64,000 nucleotides of DNA from Lucinisca nassula (Eukaryota; Mollusca; Bivalvia; Lucinida; Lucinidae), in the NCBI GenBank assembly GCA_963580285.1, contig OY757013.1, positions 138,572,521-138,636,520 on the forward strand, read 5' to 3'. The translations under genes were made by a program, and so were the position numbers. Below the pieces are notes generated by a model. The model was not told the origin of the DNA, searched no databases, and saw only the letters and a list, made by a program, of their open reading frames with translations. How positions within the stretch are numbered: the first letter of the stretch is position 1; each line of letters begins with the position of its first letter. This document shows positions 52,401 through 56,593 of this stretch, piece after piece.

Positions 52401-52944
52401 GCAAGCGTGATACGTGCATAAGTGTCACGTTCGTATCGCATATTCAAAAACTAAGTATTTTATACTAAAATTATGATAAAGATAAGTACTTGACCCCTAT
52501 AACAGCGTCGACCAAAACAAGGGCATCAAAAATAAACGACTCACAATATCGTGGGTACAAGTCCTATAGTGATGCCCTGAAGAACGCCTTCTTTCCCGGG
52601 AAAAATTCCTCAATGGAATGGTCTTCCATCTTCTGCGGTGAATGCCAAGTCCGCAGAAGAGTTCAAAACTCGTACAGTGTAAGATTGAGACTCAGAGGTA
52701 TGCGTTTTAGGACACCTCTGTTATGCAGATTGTAAACAGTTTTAAGGACGCATCCAATGCCTCTTCTTTTTTATTTTTTTTTCAGCTAATTTCTAAATTT
52801 AGCCACCCAACCAACTGAGGTAATGGCCTCAGTATAAGAAGATTTATAGATAGATGCTGCAGTATAAATAGATAGATAGATTCCATTTGGTACAAAAAGG
52901 GTTAAAGTCTTACCCCCGAACTGAATCAAAATGTAATTTGCCAT
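22304..52944 (-). CDS. CXorf65: CXorf65-like protein, six-exon gene (191 aa)
   Basis: Coding exons, 5' to 3' on the minus strand: 52914-52944, 49606-49692, 41332-41451, 39325-39402, 34426-34479, 22304-22509. Every boundary has AG/GT, all introns are phase 1, and the summed length is 576 nt, so the frame stays open to a TGA. Seen: N-terminal YILIQFG, then NPNC at residues 18-21 and RRKC near 30-33; IDLIDEDG at about 42-49; RMNYV near 70; then a highly basic Ser/Lys/Gly-rich tail. This order (short beta strand ending in a Gly turn, N-x-N-C, R-x-K, I-D-L-x-D-E-x-G, basic tail) and the length match CXorf65 proteins (about 180 aa). That family has no established function. Introns of 1.9 to 11.9 kb hold the LINE, satellites and most SINEs and MITEs. 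A second first exon lies at 61967-61997. The family name comes from memory of its pattern, not from a search. Confidence 0.75.
22704..22936 (+). mobile_element. Hairpin MITE M1, copy e, one hairpin arm deleted
   Basis: Both ends are present (CATTACGAAATCACGCC and GGCGTGTTTTCGTGATG) but the left arm of the core hairpin is missing; only GAGGCTGTTCTAACAAG remains. Confidence 0.88.
23395..23690 (+). mobile_element. SINE family B, 5'-truncated
   Basis: Starts within the head (GCGCCTGACTGGTGATCAGG), B box GGGTTCGATCCC, tail CAAACAAAC followed by poly-A. Confidence 0.88.
23791..24087 (+). mobile_element. SINE family A, left member of an inverted pair
   Basis: Head CCCCGCCAATCGGGC to CAAACAAAAC. 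ACCTTGGA occurs before it (23781-23788), between the pair (24088-24095) and after it (24407-24414), consistent with two sequential insertions at one target. Confidence 0.92.
24096..24400 (-). mobile_element. SINE family A, right member of an inverted pair
   Basis: Tail-to-tail with the previous copy, separated by only about 8 bp of target sequence. Together they form a 600-bp inverted repeat. Confidence 0.92.
24548..24640 (-). repeat. Element E fragment, inverted
   Basis: On the minus strand it reads GGGTTATCCTTTGGAAGCAAGG then AATACACCACAGAA and GGAGTGTAC, matching parts of the elements at 20479 and 57395. Confidence 0.7.
25311..25835 (+). repeat. GTCGACCGAG repeat element (family U), copy 1
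   Basis: Contains several GTCGACCGAG-n-TACGG units and a second cluster with GTCGATGA. The inverted copy is at 32503-33028 at similar length, so this is a dispersed element and not a simple tandem repeat. The 87-codon frame here is judged non-coding. Confidence 0.75.
25944..26182 (-). mobile_element. Chimeric SINE: family C head joined to family A tail
   Basis: Minus strand: tRNA-like head with B box GGTTCGAGCC and body of family C up to TTTTCGCCCAC, then directly AAAATTGG and the family A tail. The junction is at the CCCAC shared by both parents (plus-strand GTGGG, 26028-26032). Confidence 0.85.
26205..26292 (-). repeat. Terminal fragment of the 36.5-39.2 kb repeat family
   Basis: TTTTTAGCTCACCCTAGCCG...CCGTCGTCGTCCGTTC matches, inverted, the hairpin end at 39170-39245. 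Confidence 0.7.
26490..26705 (+). mobile_element. SINE family A, 5'-truncated
   Basis: Starts at TAAACCGCTTAGAGG. The perfect 12-bp target duplication AGCAGAAATAAG is at 26478-26489 and 26706-26717, so truncation happened at integration. Confidence 0.95.
26759..27067 (+). mobile_element. SINE family B, full length
   Basis: A-box-like GGCTCAGTCGGATG, B-box-like GCGTTCGACTCCC, AAAC tail. The 12-bp target duplication TCATATTGAGAG is at 26747-26758 and 27068-27079. Confidence 0.95.
27119..27548. repeat. Palindromic GGATATCC satellite, left arm
   Basis: Units of about 22 bp, TTATGGATATCCATAA plus TTCGAA or TCGA, each a palindrome itself. It may be a set of subterminal binding sites of element W. 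Confidence 0.92.
27727..28290 (-). mobile_element. SINE family A interrupted by a family B SINE
   Basis: Tail at 27727-27848 and head at 28160-28290 (CCCAATGGGCGGGGGCC), split by the B copy. Confidence 0.88.
27849..28159 (+). mobile_element. SINE family B
   Basis: GCCGGCTTCTGTAGCTCAGTC head, GGTTCGATACC B box, CAAACAAAC tail. Target duplication ACATTTCAATCCC (27836-27848) and ACATCTCAATCCC (28160-28172). Confidence 0.93.
28340..28640 (-). mobile_element. SINE family A
   Basis: TTTGTTTGATTTGAGGTTTA to CCCCGATGGGCAGGGGCC; near full length. Confidence 0.92.
28853..29026 (+). CDS. Small acidic ORF inside element W (57 aa), function unknown
   Basis: ATG in context CACACATGG opens a 57-codon frame: an amphipathic N-terminal part (VALEALRAEKAARQ), then SSSSDDEDLEDFEDF and a short basic end before TAA. 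Composition is protein-like and unlike the surrounding satellite. It could be the 5' exon of a lost transposase, a captured host exon or chance. A 77-codon antisense frame overlaps it but has no comparable pattern. Confidence 0.4.
   Translation: MAGVQRMPSVALEALRAEKAARQIGPFDRPSSSSDDEDLEDFEDFYNKQSRVLGRNH
29046..29321. repeat. Palindromic GGATATCC satellite, right arm
   Basis: Same TTATGGATATCCATAA units as the left arm, interior to the right TIR of element W. Confidence 0.92.
29733..29900 (-). mobile_element. SINE family D (tRNA-like head)
   Basis: Minus strand: GAAGCCTCCGTTGTGTAGTG head and a degenerate B box near GGTCGCAGGATCGATCC; tail TAAAAATCAAACACTC. Relatives at 39945-40100 and 48605-48910. 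Confidence 0.75.
29905..30235. repeat. Degenerate palindromic minisatellite
   Basis: Repeats of ATTGGTACCAATTCTTCACA and CACATGTGTGAGGAAT; GGTACC and CACATGTG are palindromic. Confidence 0.85.
30374..30425. repeat. (CTT)n microsatellite
   Basis: About 17 CTT units; the poly-Ser ORF across it is an artefact. Confidence 0.95.
30426..30860. other. Spacer, no feature seen
   Basis: Mixed sequence within intron 5 of the CXorf65-like gene. Confidence 0.4.
30862..31070 (-). mobile_element. SINE family A, partial
   Basis: GAGGTTTAACGTTCCCGTC to CAAT AAGCGGTTTACCA; the head is lost. Confidence 0.85.
31252..31303. mobile_element. Short palindromic MITE P, copy 4
   Basis: GATCAGACGCCGCATTCTG/GTGGCGTCTGGTC hairpin with right end CACTGTTTGCC; the left terminus is decayed. 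Confidence 0.65.
31467..31731 (-). mobile_element. Hairpin MITE M1, copy g
   Basis: CATCACGAAAACACGCCTAT to GGCATGTTTTCGTAATG. Its core hairpin is degraded: GAACCGCGCGTTC replaces the long tip. Confidence 0.9.
31825..32083 (+). mobile_element. SINE family C
   Basis: CGGGCCTCAGTGGCTTAGTGG head, GGTTCGAGCC B box, long A tail. Target duplication AAAACCTAAACA at 31813-31824 and 32084-32095. Confidence 0.95.
32100..32500. other. Spacer, no feature seen
   Basis: AT-rich intronic sequence. Confidence 0.4.
32503..33028 (-). repeat. GTCGACCGAG repeat element (family U), copy 2
   Basis: Inverted relative to 25311-25835; shares the CGTATTTCTCGGTCGACAGC block and the edge AATGGTATTACC. Confidence 0.75.
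33122..33400 (-). mobile_element. SINE family B
   Basis: Tail GTTTAATGGCCCAGTC, CAGTCTACCTATCCACGC, and head GTCAGATGACTATCCGACTGA; several small deletions. Confidence 0.85.
33577..33625. repeat. Core hairpin, right arm only
   Basis: CTCATCGAGGCGGATCTAAC and GAGCACCGACAATCTATG. Confidence 0.65.
33630..34270. repeat. Tandem palindromic repeat (family V), two units, inverted relative to 11 kb
   Basis: Palindromes at 33638-33764 and 33967-34088, about 329 bp apart, with GAATTTATTAAACGAGTTGA and inverse arms. Confidence 0.88.
34426..34479 (-). CDS. CXorf65: CXorf65-like gene, exon 5
   Basis: Acceptor TTTTTATTCCAG, donor GTAACTG; 54 nt, residues 106-124, Lys-rich. It is the weakest exon alone but its phase fits both neighbours. 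Confidence 0.7.
34690..34890 (+). mobile_element. Hairpin MITE M2, partial
   Basis: GTGGGTGCTCGTTAGAACCG core at 34716-34785; right end GGTGTTATCGTGATG. Left end not found. Confidence 0.7.
35000..35450. repeat. Two tandem palindromic GCTCAT-type repeats
   Basis: CATGCTCAACTCAGCTGAGC palindromes bound units containing GCCAACTCTTGTTGGC-like hairpins; two units of about 230 bp. Confidence 0.8.
35700..36010. repeat. Duplicated unit carrying two palindromic MITEs P (copies 5 and 6)
   Basis: TGGAATCATGTGTTGGGTTT and TGGAGTCATGTGTTGGGTTT begin two units about 150 bp apart, each with a GATCAGACGCC hairpin ending in TTTGC. The second has an internal duplication of CAGACGCCACAGAACGCGGC. Confidence 0.8.
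36108..36178. repeat. Palindrome Q, copy 2
   Basis: GACTGTTCAAAAGTGGTCTT and inverse, nearly perfect. Followed by a short direct repeat CTTACTACATGACAGAGCGC. Confidence 0.85.
36229..36515 (+). mobile_element. SINE family A
   Basis: GCCCCCGCCCAACGAGTC to GTTAACGGGGACGTTAAAC; near full length. Confidence 0.9.
36530..39245 (+). repeat. Long degenerate tandem repeat, about 430-bp unit, with terminal hairpin
   Basis: The anchor AAAATGCATTGTTTTACC recurs near 37098, 37506, 37957, 38401 (shortened) and 38826, spacing 408-451 bp. Each unit also has AATCGGCCCAGTGGTT and ATCTTGGTCATGTGACC. The right end is a hairpin AGCTCCCCCGGAGCC/GGCTCAGGGGAGCT followed by AAAA. The class is uncertain; a Helitron-like terminus is possible but not canonical. 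Confidence 0.8.
39325..39402 (-). CDS. CXorf65: CXorf65-like gene, exon 4
   Basis: Acceptor TATATTACAG, donor GTAAGTAG; 78 nt, residues 80-106. Ends CTGCTAGAAA, exactly as exon 3 does, so exons 3 and 4 have the same 3' boundary sequence. Confidence 0.82.
39517..39765 (+). mobile_element. Hairpin MITE M2
   Basis: CATTACGATAACACACCCGT left end; core hairpin 39609-39695 with a duplicated AGAACCGCCTCA block; right end lost at a poly-G tract (39777-39792). Confidence 0.8.
39945..40100 (-). mobile_element. SINE family D
   Basis: GGTTTTGGCGCTCCACCAAC...GGAGACAGGGACTCGG...AAGACTCATCCGAAAGTC; decayed head near GATGCAGTGA on the minus strand. Confidence 0.65.
40255..40345. repeat. TTC-rich low-complexity tract
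   Basis: TTCTTC and CGTCGTC runs; the Lys/Glu-rich and Ser-rich ORFs here are artefacts. Confidence 0.85.
40735..40934. repeat. Palindromic GCTCAT-type repeat
   Basis: ATGCCAACAATGGTTGGCAT hairpin between GCTCATAATAATTAAAA and ATTAATGACCAGG. Confidence 0.75.
40935..41213 (+). mobile_element. Hairpin MITE M2
   Basis: CATAACGATAACATACCCGT to CGGACTTGTTCACGTGATG; core hairpin 41038-41107. The AT...GTGATG inverted ends resemble M1 ends with a different body. Confidence 0.85.
41332..41451 (-). CDS. CXorf65: CXorf65-like gene, exon 3
   Basis: Acceptor CTTTACTCTAG, donor GTAAGTGA; 120 nt, residues 40-80. Contains IDLIDEDGN, the most family-like segment. Confidence 0.85.
41460..42140. other. AT-rich sequence and probable LINE 3' UTR
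   Basis: (AAAT)n at about 41910-41935 could be the simple-repeat tail of the minus-strand LINE whose ORF ends at 42142. The exact LINE end is not resolved. Confidence 0.4.
42142..42735 (-). pseudogene. LINE C-terminal region after frameshifting deletion
   Basis: About 190 codons, continuing the LINE protein in a different frame: FYKMKANLCPTYLSSLVP, an RAWNELSE motif, and a cysteine motif C-x-C-G-x5-DNQHYFFHC. The overlap with the upstream frame at about 42711-42735 marks the deletion junction. Confidence 0.88.
42711..45248 (-). CDS. LINE ORF: 2A-like leader, APE endonuclease, reverse transcriptase (845 aa)
   Basis: Two hydrophobic stretches at about 20-35 and 83-103, then GDVHPNPGP at 104-112, a 2A-like translational recoding motif. 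The APE-type endonuclease starts at about 140: Asn147 in HYNVQS, Glu172 in FSETWL, then a GDFNLN motif; the C-terminal His motif is degenerate but present as YHCPI. RT from about 590 includes SNHRPISLL, AFDRVWH, GVPQGSILGP and FADD at 800-803 with both catalytic Asp. The frame ends in a stop just after SFNPH, where a deletion has removed the thumb region. Catalytic cores look intact, but loss of the thumb should abolish function. Confidence 0.93.
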   Translation of the reverse strand: MNLFRSKKHFAVMPVWRCGGCFILLFHFFVLTAVYKHSLLTFSILQSVQDSEKLGLNIHLYNFYRRAKPSSKIIENIEFTSSISVIFFSCLLTVWLVSLIFLSGDVHPNPGPLSEHSLNSSVSSLSTNATVSNFLHLTHNLSIVHYNVQSIFQKLDILHTELIDFDILCFSETWLNASIDMEDLMLQSFNRPERKDRAGDSHGGVILYVKEGLHYKRRNDLEIQNVESIWIEIANSHKRILVGLFYRPPNSNSQLFSNIEDSIGLAVDTGINDIILTGDFNLNVYNNSALRKIESVCSQYSLYQSINEPTHFTEHSSSIIDLLFTSNRESLIASGVGEPFLQQNIRYHCPIYAIIKFSKPKYKSFVRHIWYYDRGDYNALRNKAGLVDWNSLQDNDIDVYANNITNHVSALATECIPNKIIRIKPQEPPWITSHIKKNIRKRKRLYKKAKSTNTCMDWTKFKTLRNKTTQMIRDSKQALHEKITAKLTSQTLSSKDWWSTLKYFITPNSKSQLPPIEHNNKLYTDDHDKANILNNYFQSQSSLNDKNAHLPAILPTSVTSELNSIVLTTEEVESVLKILPVDKATGPNGLSNRIIRELSQELSNPYCSLFNQSLRTGLVPSSYKEANVCPVPQKGDLSVVSNHRPISLLNSEDKVLERLVFKHFYNHLRDNNILSSLQSGFIPGDSTINQLTYLYNVFCQALDEGKEVRAVFCDISKAFDRVWHDGLILKLQSAGVTGEVLAWFKSYLNNRMQRVVIPAATSDWAFIRAGVPQGSILGPLLFLVYINDIVTDIGSNIRLFADDTSLFIVVDDPISAAGCINTDLQKISRWAATWLVSFNPHYFIK
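44913..44939 (-). other. 2A-like recoding motif in the LINE
   Basis: Encodes GDVHPNPGP directly after a hydrophobic segment. The 2A consensus is D-(V/I)-E-x-N-P-G-P; here His replaces Glu, so activity is uncertain. Confidence 0.65.
45462..45804. mobile_element. MITE family X, copy 2
   Basis: TACAGTGTAACTTCAATG and, inverted, TGCAATGTAACTTTACTGG ends; a degenerate core hairpin at about 45630-45675 (GCCTCGATGAGACG); an (AAT)n tract at 45555-45588 inside. Confidence 0.75.
45820..46340. other. Spacer, no gene seen
   Basis: Contains short CGTTGCATAGACGCAAG-type direct repeats near 46160-46220. No exon recognised. Confidence 0.4.
46345..46460. repeat. (AAAT)n and (TGACA)n microsatellites
   Basis: AAATAAATAAAT followed by ATAACATAAC and GACATGACATGACAT runs; the ORFs across it (CHVMSCHVMS) are artefacts. 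Confidence 0.93.
46825..47318 (-). mobile_element. Hairpin MITE M2 interrupted by SINE C
   Basis: CCCCAACTTAATATAGAGAA at the left, core hairpin 47145-47215 with tip GAACCATTTCAATGCGGTGG, right end GTGTGTTATCGTAATG. Confidence 0.8.
46890..47123 (+). mobile_element. SINE family C, best-preserved copy
   Basis: GGGCCTCCGTGGCCTAATGG head, GTTCGAGCC B box, poly-A tail. Target duplication TCCTCTCATCC at 46879-46889 and 47124-47134. Confidence 0.96.
47330..47625 (+). mobile_element. SINE family A
   Basis: TTGGGGCTTGAAGAAATATA to GACGGGGACGTTAAACC; slightly 5'-truncated. ATTCGGCTGAAT(T/A) flanks both sides. Confidence 0.9.
47940..48001. repeat. Palindrome Q, copy 3 (degenerate)
   Basis: AGACCACGTTTGGGACT and AGTCCCAAAGGCGGTCT. 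Confidence 0.75.
48025..48443 (-). mobile_element. MITE family R, copy 1, with TGACGTCA sites
   Basis: A long inner palindrome (about 48322-48415) with AAGTATGAACG and CGTTCATACTT arms and AACCCCTTCGGGGTT at its centre. TGACGTCA, the CRE consensus, occurs at 48121-48128, 48131-48138 and 48169-48176. Opposite orientation to copies at 54076 and 59101. Confidence 0.85.
48605..48915 (-). mobile_element. Two tandem SINE family D copies
   Basis: Two units (about 48605-48745 and 48746-48900), each with GGTCATACGGAGAC, TTTAAAGACT and, on the minus strand, a GTGGTGTAGTGGTTATG-like A box and GGGTTTGATCCC-like B box. Confidence 0.8.
49146..49435 (-). mobile_element. SINE family A
   Basis: TTTGTTTGATTTGAGGTTTA to CTCCAATGGGCGGGG. 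Confidence 0.9.
49434..49570. repeat. (TGT)n/(GAT)n/(GAG)n microsatellite cluster
   Basis: GATGATGATG and GGAGGAGGAG runs; the acidic and His-rich ORFs here are artefacts. Exon 2 of the CXorf65-like gene starts 36 bp further on. Confidence 0.9.
49606..49692 (-). CDS. CXorf65: CXorf65-like gene, exon 2
   Basis: Acceptor TATTATTTAG, donor GTGAGTAA; 87 nt, residues 11-40. Only one frame is open and it joins exon 1 with a shared Glu codon. Encodes N-x-N-C and an R-R-K-C motif. Confidence 0.8.
49775..49924 (-). mobile_element. Hairpin MITE M2, half copy
   Basis: Only the right hairpin arm is kept (GGCAGTTCTAACGAGCACCC) with right end GATGTGTTATCGTCATG. Confidence 0.7.
50150..50280. repeat. GCTCAT-type repeat fragment
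   Basis: CATGCTCATTTAAGCTGAGC and TTAATAGTCATAAG; the hairpin is decayed. Confidence 0.5.
50282..50560 (-). mobile_element. SINE family B
   Basis: TTTGTTTGTTTTGGAGTTTA tail, CCTATCCACACTTTC, B box GGTATCGAACCC; head truncated near ATTACCAGACAG. Confidence 0.88.
50943..51010. mobile_element. Short palindromic MITE P, copy 7
   Basis: GCAAACAGTGCAGGCCC, ATCAGACGCCGCAGAACGC and inverse, ending ATTTGCT. Confidence 0.8.
51265..51402. repeat. Long hairpin
   Basis: ATAGAGATTATCATATGGCA and its near-perfect inverse, with CATATCAGCCCGAGGGCTGA at the centre; arms about 55 bp. Confidence 0.85.
51462..52034. repeat. Inverted-repeat-bounded 21-bp palindromic satellite
   Basis: Bounded by ACTACGGAACCCGGGAAGGG (51462-51481) and its inverse (to 52034). 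Inside (51500-51990) is a 21-bp unit GCGGACAAGATATTATCTTGT that is almost self-complementary. A 21-bp period without stops opens long frames on both strands (162, 110, 94 and 90 codons), all judged non-coding. Confidence 0.92.
52150..52200. repeat. T-rich/(ATT)n tract
   Basis: Poly-T, ATTATTATT and poly-T. Confidence 0.9.
52270..52900. other. Intron 1 sequence, no gene seen
   Basis: Includes scattered TATGATAAAGG repeats (52315-52385) and GATAGATAGAT near 52870. Confidence 0.4.
52914..52944 (-). CDS. CXorf65: CXorf65-like gene, coding exon 1 (copy A)
   Basis: 31 nt: ATG plus nine codons (MANYILIQFG) and one extra base, then GTAAGAC as donor. The start has A at -3 (AAGAAAATGG). Confidence 0.72.
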
Positions 52945-53041
52945 TTTCTTAATAACTCAGATCGTTGACGCAAAAGTAGTTGCTAAGAAACTATGAAGAC
53001 GTTGACGTTAAATTCGACGTTACGTCGACTAAAGTTACGTG
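52945..53041 (-). promoter_or_regulatory. 5' flank of CXorf65-like exon 1A with X-box-like site
   Basis: On the minus strand, GTTTCTTAGCAAC (52979-52991) lies 35 nt before the ATG. It resembles an RFX X-box: two imperfect half sites around a one-base spacer. The whole flank is duplicated at 61998-62106 with the same motif at 62032-62044. No TATA box was seen. Confidence 0.45.
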
Positions 53042-53048
53042 TACATAC

Positions 53049-53245
53049 GTGGCTTAGTGGTTATAAGACTGAATGTATGTCATGGTTGTGGGTTCGAGCC
53101 TGGATCAGGCCACATATGAAACGTCAAGTACTGCGACGCAAGGTAAGTTTGTTTATTTTTATTTATTATTATGATTATTTTTTCGGCTTCTGCTTAACCA
53201 TCGACTCGATAAATGCGAATTAATCTTGAAAAGGCCGTAAAACCC
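53049..53245 (+). mobile_element. SINE family C, diverged
   Basis: CGTGGCTTAGTGGTTATAAG head, GTTCGAGCC B box, CATCGACTCGATAAATGCGA and GGCCGTAAAACC. It begins right at the upstream edge of the exon 1A flank. Confidence 0.82.
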
Positions 53246-53399
53246 CGCAAAACAGAAAAAAACATAACAAAACTATCAATACATGTGCAATCGAACTTCA
53301 ATGGTTCGAATAGCTTCAGGGTGATGAAAACATGTTCGAAACAGGAATAGCTCGAGCTACTGAAGTTTGATTACGGGGGCTTGGGGGAGGGGGTATGAA

Positions 53400-54075
53400 A
53401 AGGATTTATTTTGTACTTGGAAGTGAAATCGATGCATATCTGAAACAAATAAAAATAATATTGAACAGCAGTGAAATGATGACTGCTGTAAATATTGCTG
53501 TAAATAAATCCTTGTGAATGAATGCCAATTGACGTGTCGCCAGTAACGATTCAGATAAATAGTGCGTTTTGCTACTAAAATATATCTCTGCTATAAATGT
53601 TGCGTTCTGTTGTAAGACAAAAAGAATATTTACTTTTTTTCGGCGGATACCAAAAATATTCCATCGAGTGCACTGAAAACAGCCACATTTTTACTCTTTC
53701 GCGCTCGTGAAAATTTTTATGTGTTCAGCACACAAGATGCAATATTTTGGTATCCACCTAATAAAAAGAACTATCCTCTTTATATTTTCGGTTTTCTTTC
53801 AAAACCATATGTCGCGTGTACACATTAGAATCGCCTCAAACAGGCAATAGACTGATATAACCTCTAGATATCAGTTGAGCTCATGATACATTGCGAAACC
53901 ATATTTTATTTTATGCCACCACGCCAGGCCAGATTTCATTTCACGCTGACTCAAATACCTTGCCTTATTACTGTCATTTCCACATTGTTATAGGAGATGA
54001 TTCCCACATAAGCATATCGTATACATGAACCATGTAAATATGAATAATAAATACTGTTTAACCCAAAGATACTTT
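53400..54075. other. Spacer with a decayed core-hairpin arm
   Basis: GTGTACACATTAGAATCGCC at 53815-53834 is a single arm of the AATCGC hairpin subfamily. Nothing else recognised. Confidence 0.45.
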
Positions 54076-54496
54076 TAAGAAATGAATTTTATTTTTCTGC
54101 AGTTCATGGAAGTATGAACGCAGTGGGTCGCGTGCAAAGTAAATGAACCCCGAAGGGGTTCATGTAAACTTTGCTAGCGACCCACTGTCGTTCATACTTT
54201 CATGAAAAGCAGAAAAATTAAGTTTATTTTTTATATTTACATTATTTGCCCCTCATCACAGGGCGAAAAAAAATGCTTGTAGGGCAAACTTTTAAAGCTG
54301 AAAAACATTTACACGCTGTTTTTCTACAAATAGCGGAGCAGCGTTGACGTCATCAACGCCCGTAGAGAACAATGGTTTAGAATGACGTCACTTAACGTCA
54401 CCGAAAATCATGCGATTCGATGCGTTCATGGAAGTATGAACGCAACTGTTTTGTATAGGTTTACATTAGACTTTACACTCGAAATGTAAATATTAA
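54076..54496 (+). mobile_element. MITE family R, copy 2
   Basis: Inner palindrome 54104-54205 with GTTCATGGAAGTATGAACGC and GAACCCCGAAGGGGTTC. TGACGTCA at about 54392 and GACGTCA near 54346. Confidence 0.88.
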
Positions 54497-54547
54497 TGAA
54501 TAAACTTTCACATCTCACCAGACTTTACAAATCTAATGAGTAGACAC

Positions 54548-55270
54548 AACATACACATTAAAGATAATTAAGAACGATGTCCTCCAGTGATGAGATTATT
54601 TTCATTGGGACTCAAAAGCCATCTGTGGTTTCCATCACGAAATCATGCCTATACAATTTAGACCCCCTTGAACCCCACTTTTATACAGCAAAACGGGGAT
54701 CTACAGGGGTAAATCATATTTTATGATTCTATTTTATTGGAAGGGGGATAATTCAATAACCATGGCATCCAGAGTTGTGGTTCTTGTACATGACACGCCA
54801 GCTCAGCCTTGTGAACAACTGTACCAGGTACCATCAATAAATCTTAACGGGTATTGGAGTTATGGCCATGATCACAAGTGGTCATACTGTTATATTGGAA
54901 GGGTAGATTACTCAAATACCATAACACCTAGAGTTGTGGTTCTTAGGCATGATGCGTCGTCTCAACCTTGTATACAGTCGTGCAAATTGCCATCAATATA
55001 TCTCAAAGTGTATTGGTGTTATGGCCATCACAAGGTTATAGTGTCAGGGGAGATAATTAAAAAACAGGACACCCAGAGTTGTGGTGTTTGCACACGACAC
55101 AACATACACTTTAAAGATACATAAGAACGAGGTCCTCCAGTGATGAGATTTTTTTTTCATTGGGACTCAAGAGCCATCTGTGGTTTCCATCACGAAAACA
55201 AGCCTATATAATTTAGACCCCCTTGAACCCCACTTTTATATAGTAAAACTGGGGTTTACAGGGGTAAATC
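54548..55270. repeat. About 549-bp tandem duplication including hairpin MITE ends
   Basis: AACATACACATTAAAGAT...GGTTTCCATCACGAAATC at 54548-54645 recurs as AACATACACTTTAAAGAT...GGTTTCCATCACGAAAAC at 55097-55200. Between them are about three units of GTTGTGGTTCTTGTACATGA-type sequence. The 133-codon frame at 54723 spans these units and is judged a repeat artefact. Confidence 0.8.
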
Positions 55271-55415
55271 TTATTTTTCGTATTTCTACTCTAAAATATA
55301 GATTGTGTGTATTCACCACAATCTATATTTGAGCAGAAATAAGAAAAAATATCACAATTTTTCATCTGAAATTTTGCATTTTTCCGGCGGTAAATTACAA
55401 CGTATTTGTAAAGGC
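55187..55415 (-). mobile_element. Hairpin MITE M1, copy i, hairpin shortened
   Basis: CATCACGAAAACAAGCCTAT left end; the core is reduced to GATTGTGTGTATTCACCACAATC; the right terminus is lost near AAAGGCTTGTG. Confidence 0.82.
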
Positions 55416-55419
55416 TTGT

Positions 55420-55930
55420 GCACTGTAATTGGCCCGCGTCAAAACCTGTGTCGTAAAAGAGAGGGACTCCTGACTTGAACCTTCAATGAAAGCAAATGTA
55501 CGAACCCAAAGTTTAGCTTGTGGCAGCTGTCTATTAATGGTATGGCAAGCCGGTCAGCTTACATAAATAATGCTACTACTTCTTAAGATTCGTACCCGTT
55601 ACCCCTATCTAGAACTGCAATGACAAACGCTGTCGACTGTACTAAAGAACCAGGAGGCTAGTGATTCAAGCACAGGAGGTATCAAGTGGAATAAAAAAAA
55701 TTTCGTGTTGAAGCATTCTTGTCTGAGGTTATAACTTTTGTATGTCATTTGTTTGTCGGTCAATCCAAAGTTAGTAAGCACAGTAGCTTTACGTTGCCGA
55801 TGCCCTCATGACTATCACTGATTTGTACGAATTCCAGTTAACGGTTATTTATAGCCGTATTATCTTTGTTGTGACGTCAGAGTGATGTGTAAAGTGGGCT
55901 ATGCATCTCTACTTATATGCTGGGACATTA
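55420..55930. other. Spacer, no feature seen
   Basis: No exon or repeat recognised. Confidence 0.4.
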
Positions 55931-55932
55931 GC

Positions 55933-56001
55933 AAACAATGAAGACCCAGATTTGACGTCACAGAAAGCGGCGTAAAATCAGGGTCTGCACTGTTTGCTTA
56001 G
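55933..56001. mobile_element. Short palindromic MITE P, copy 8 (diverged)
   Basis: GCAAACAATGAAGACCC and CAGGGTCTGCACTGTTTGC; the inner stem is decayed. Confidence 0.72.
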
Positions 56002-56319
56002 GAACAGGACTTTACGGGTTAAACAAAACATTCTTAGTTTCCGTTCAGGACCTTTTTCTACAAGATTGTGCACGACCTTATCGCCATTCCCTCTTCCAGC
56101 TACTAAACACCAGGACATACCACGACAAGAGTGGTACATTCGTTGAAATACCAACAGTACTCTACATCAACAGACTGCTTCAAGTTTAGCTTCTTCCCTA
56201 GGACCATTCCAATTTGGAAGATAATGCCAGCCACAGTTGCTGAGGCTCCCTCTCTGGCATCCTTCAAGAGGGAGATGTCCGACCTAACCTTCTAATGGGG
56301 ATTTTCTTCCCCGCCATGA

Positions 56320-56593
56320 CATTACGAAAACAGGCCTATACAAATGTACAATGTGAACTTTACTGCCGAAAAAATTAACATAAAAAATTGTGATAATTTT
56401 CTTATTTCTGCTCAAAATATAGATTGTGGGTACTCGTTAGAACCGCCTCATGGAGGCGGTTCTAATGATTAGCTACAATCTATATTTTAGTGCAGAAATA
56501 AGAAAAGTAAGGTTTACCCCTGTAAACATCAGTTTTACTATATAAAAGTGGGGTTCAAGGGGGTCAAAATGATATAGGCTTGTTTACGTTATG
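56320..56593 (+). mobile_element. Hairpin MITE M1, copy j
   Basis: CATTACGAAAACAGGCCTAT to GGCTTGTTTACGTTATG; core hairpin 56417-56497. Confidence 0.9.

Noticed and set aside
54723..55124. 133-codon plus-strand ORF
   Set aside because: It spans about three copies of a GTTGTGGTTCTT-type repeat within a tandem duplication; no motif, and residues track the DNA repeat.
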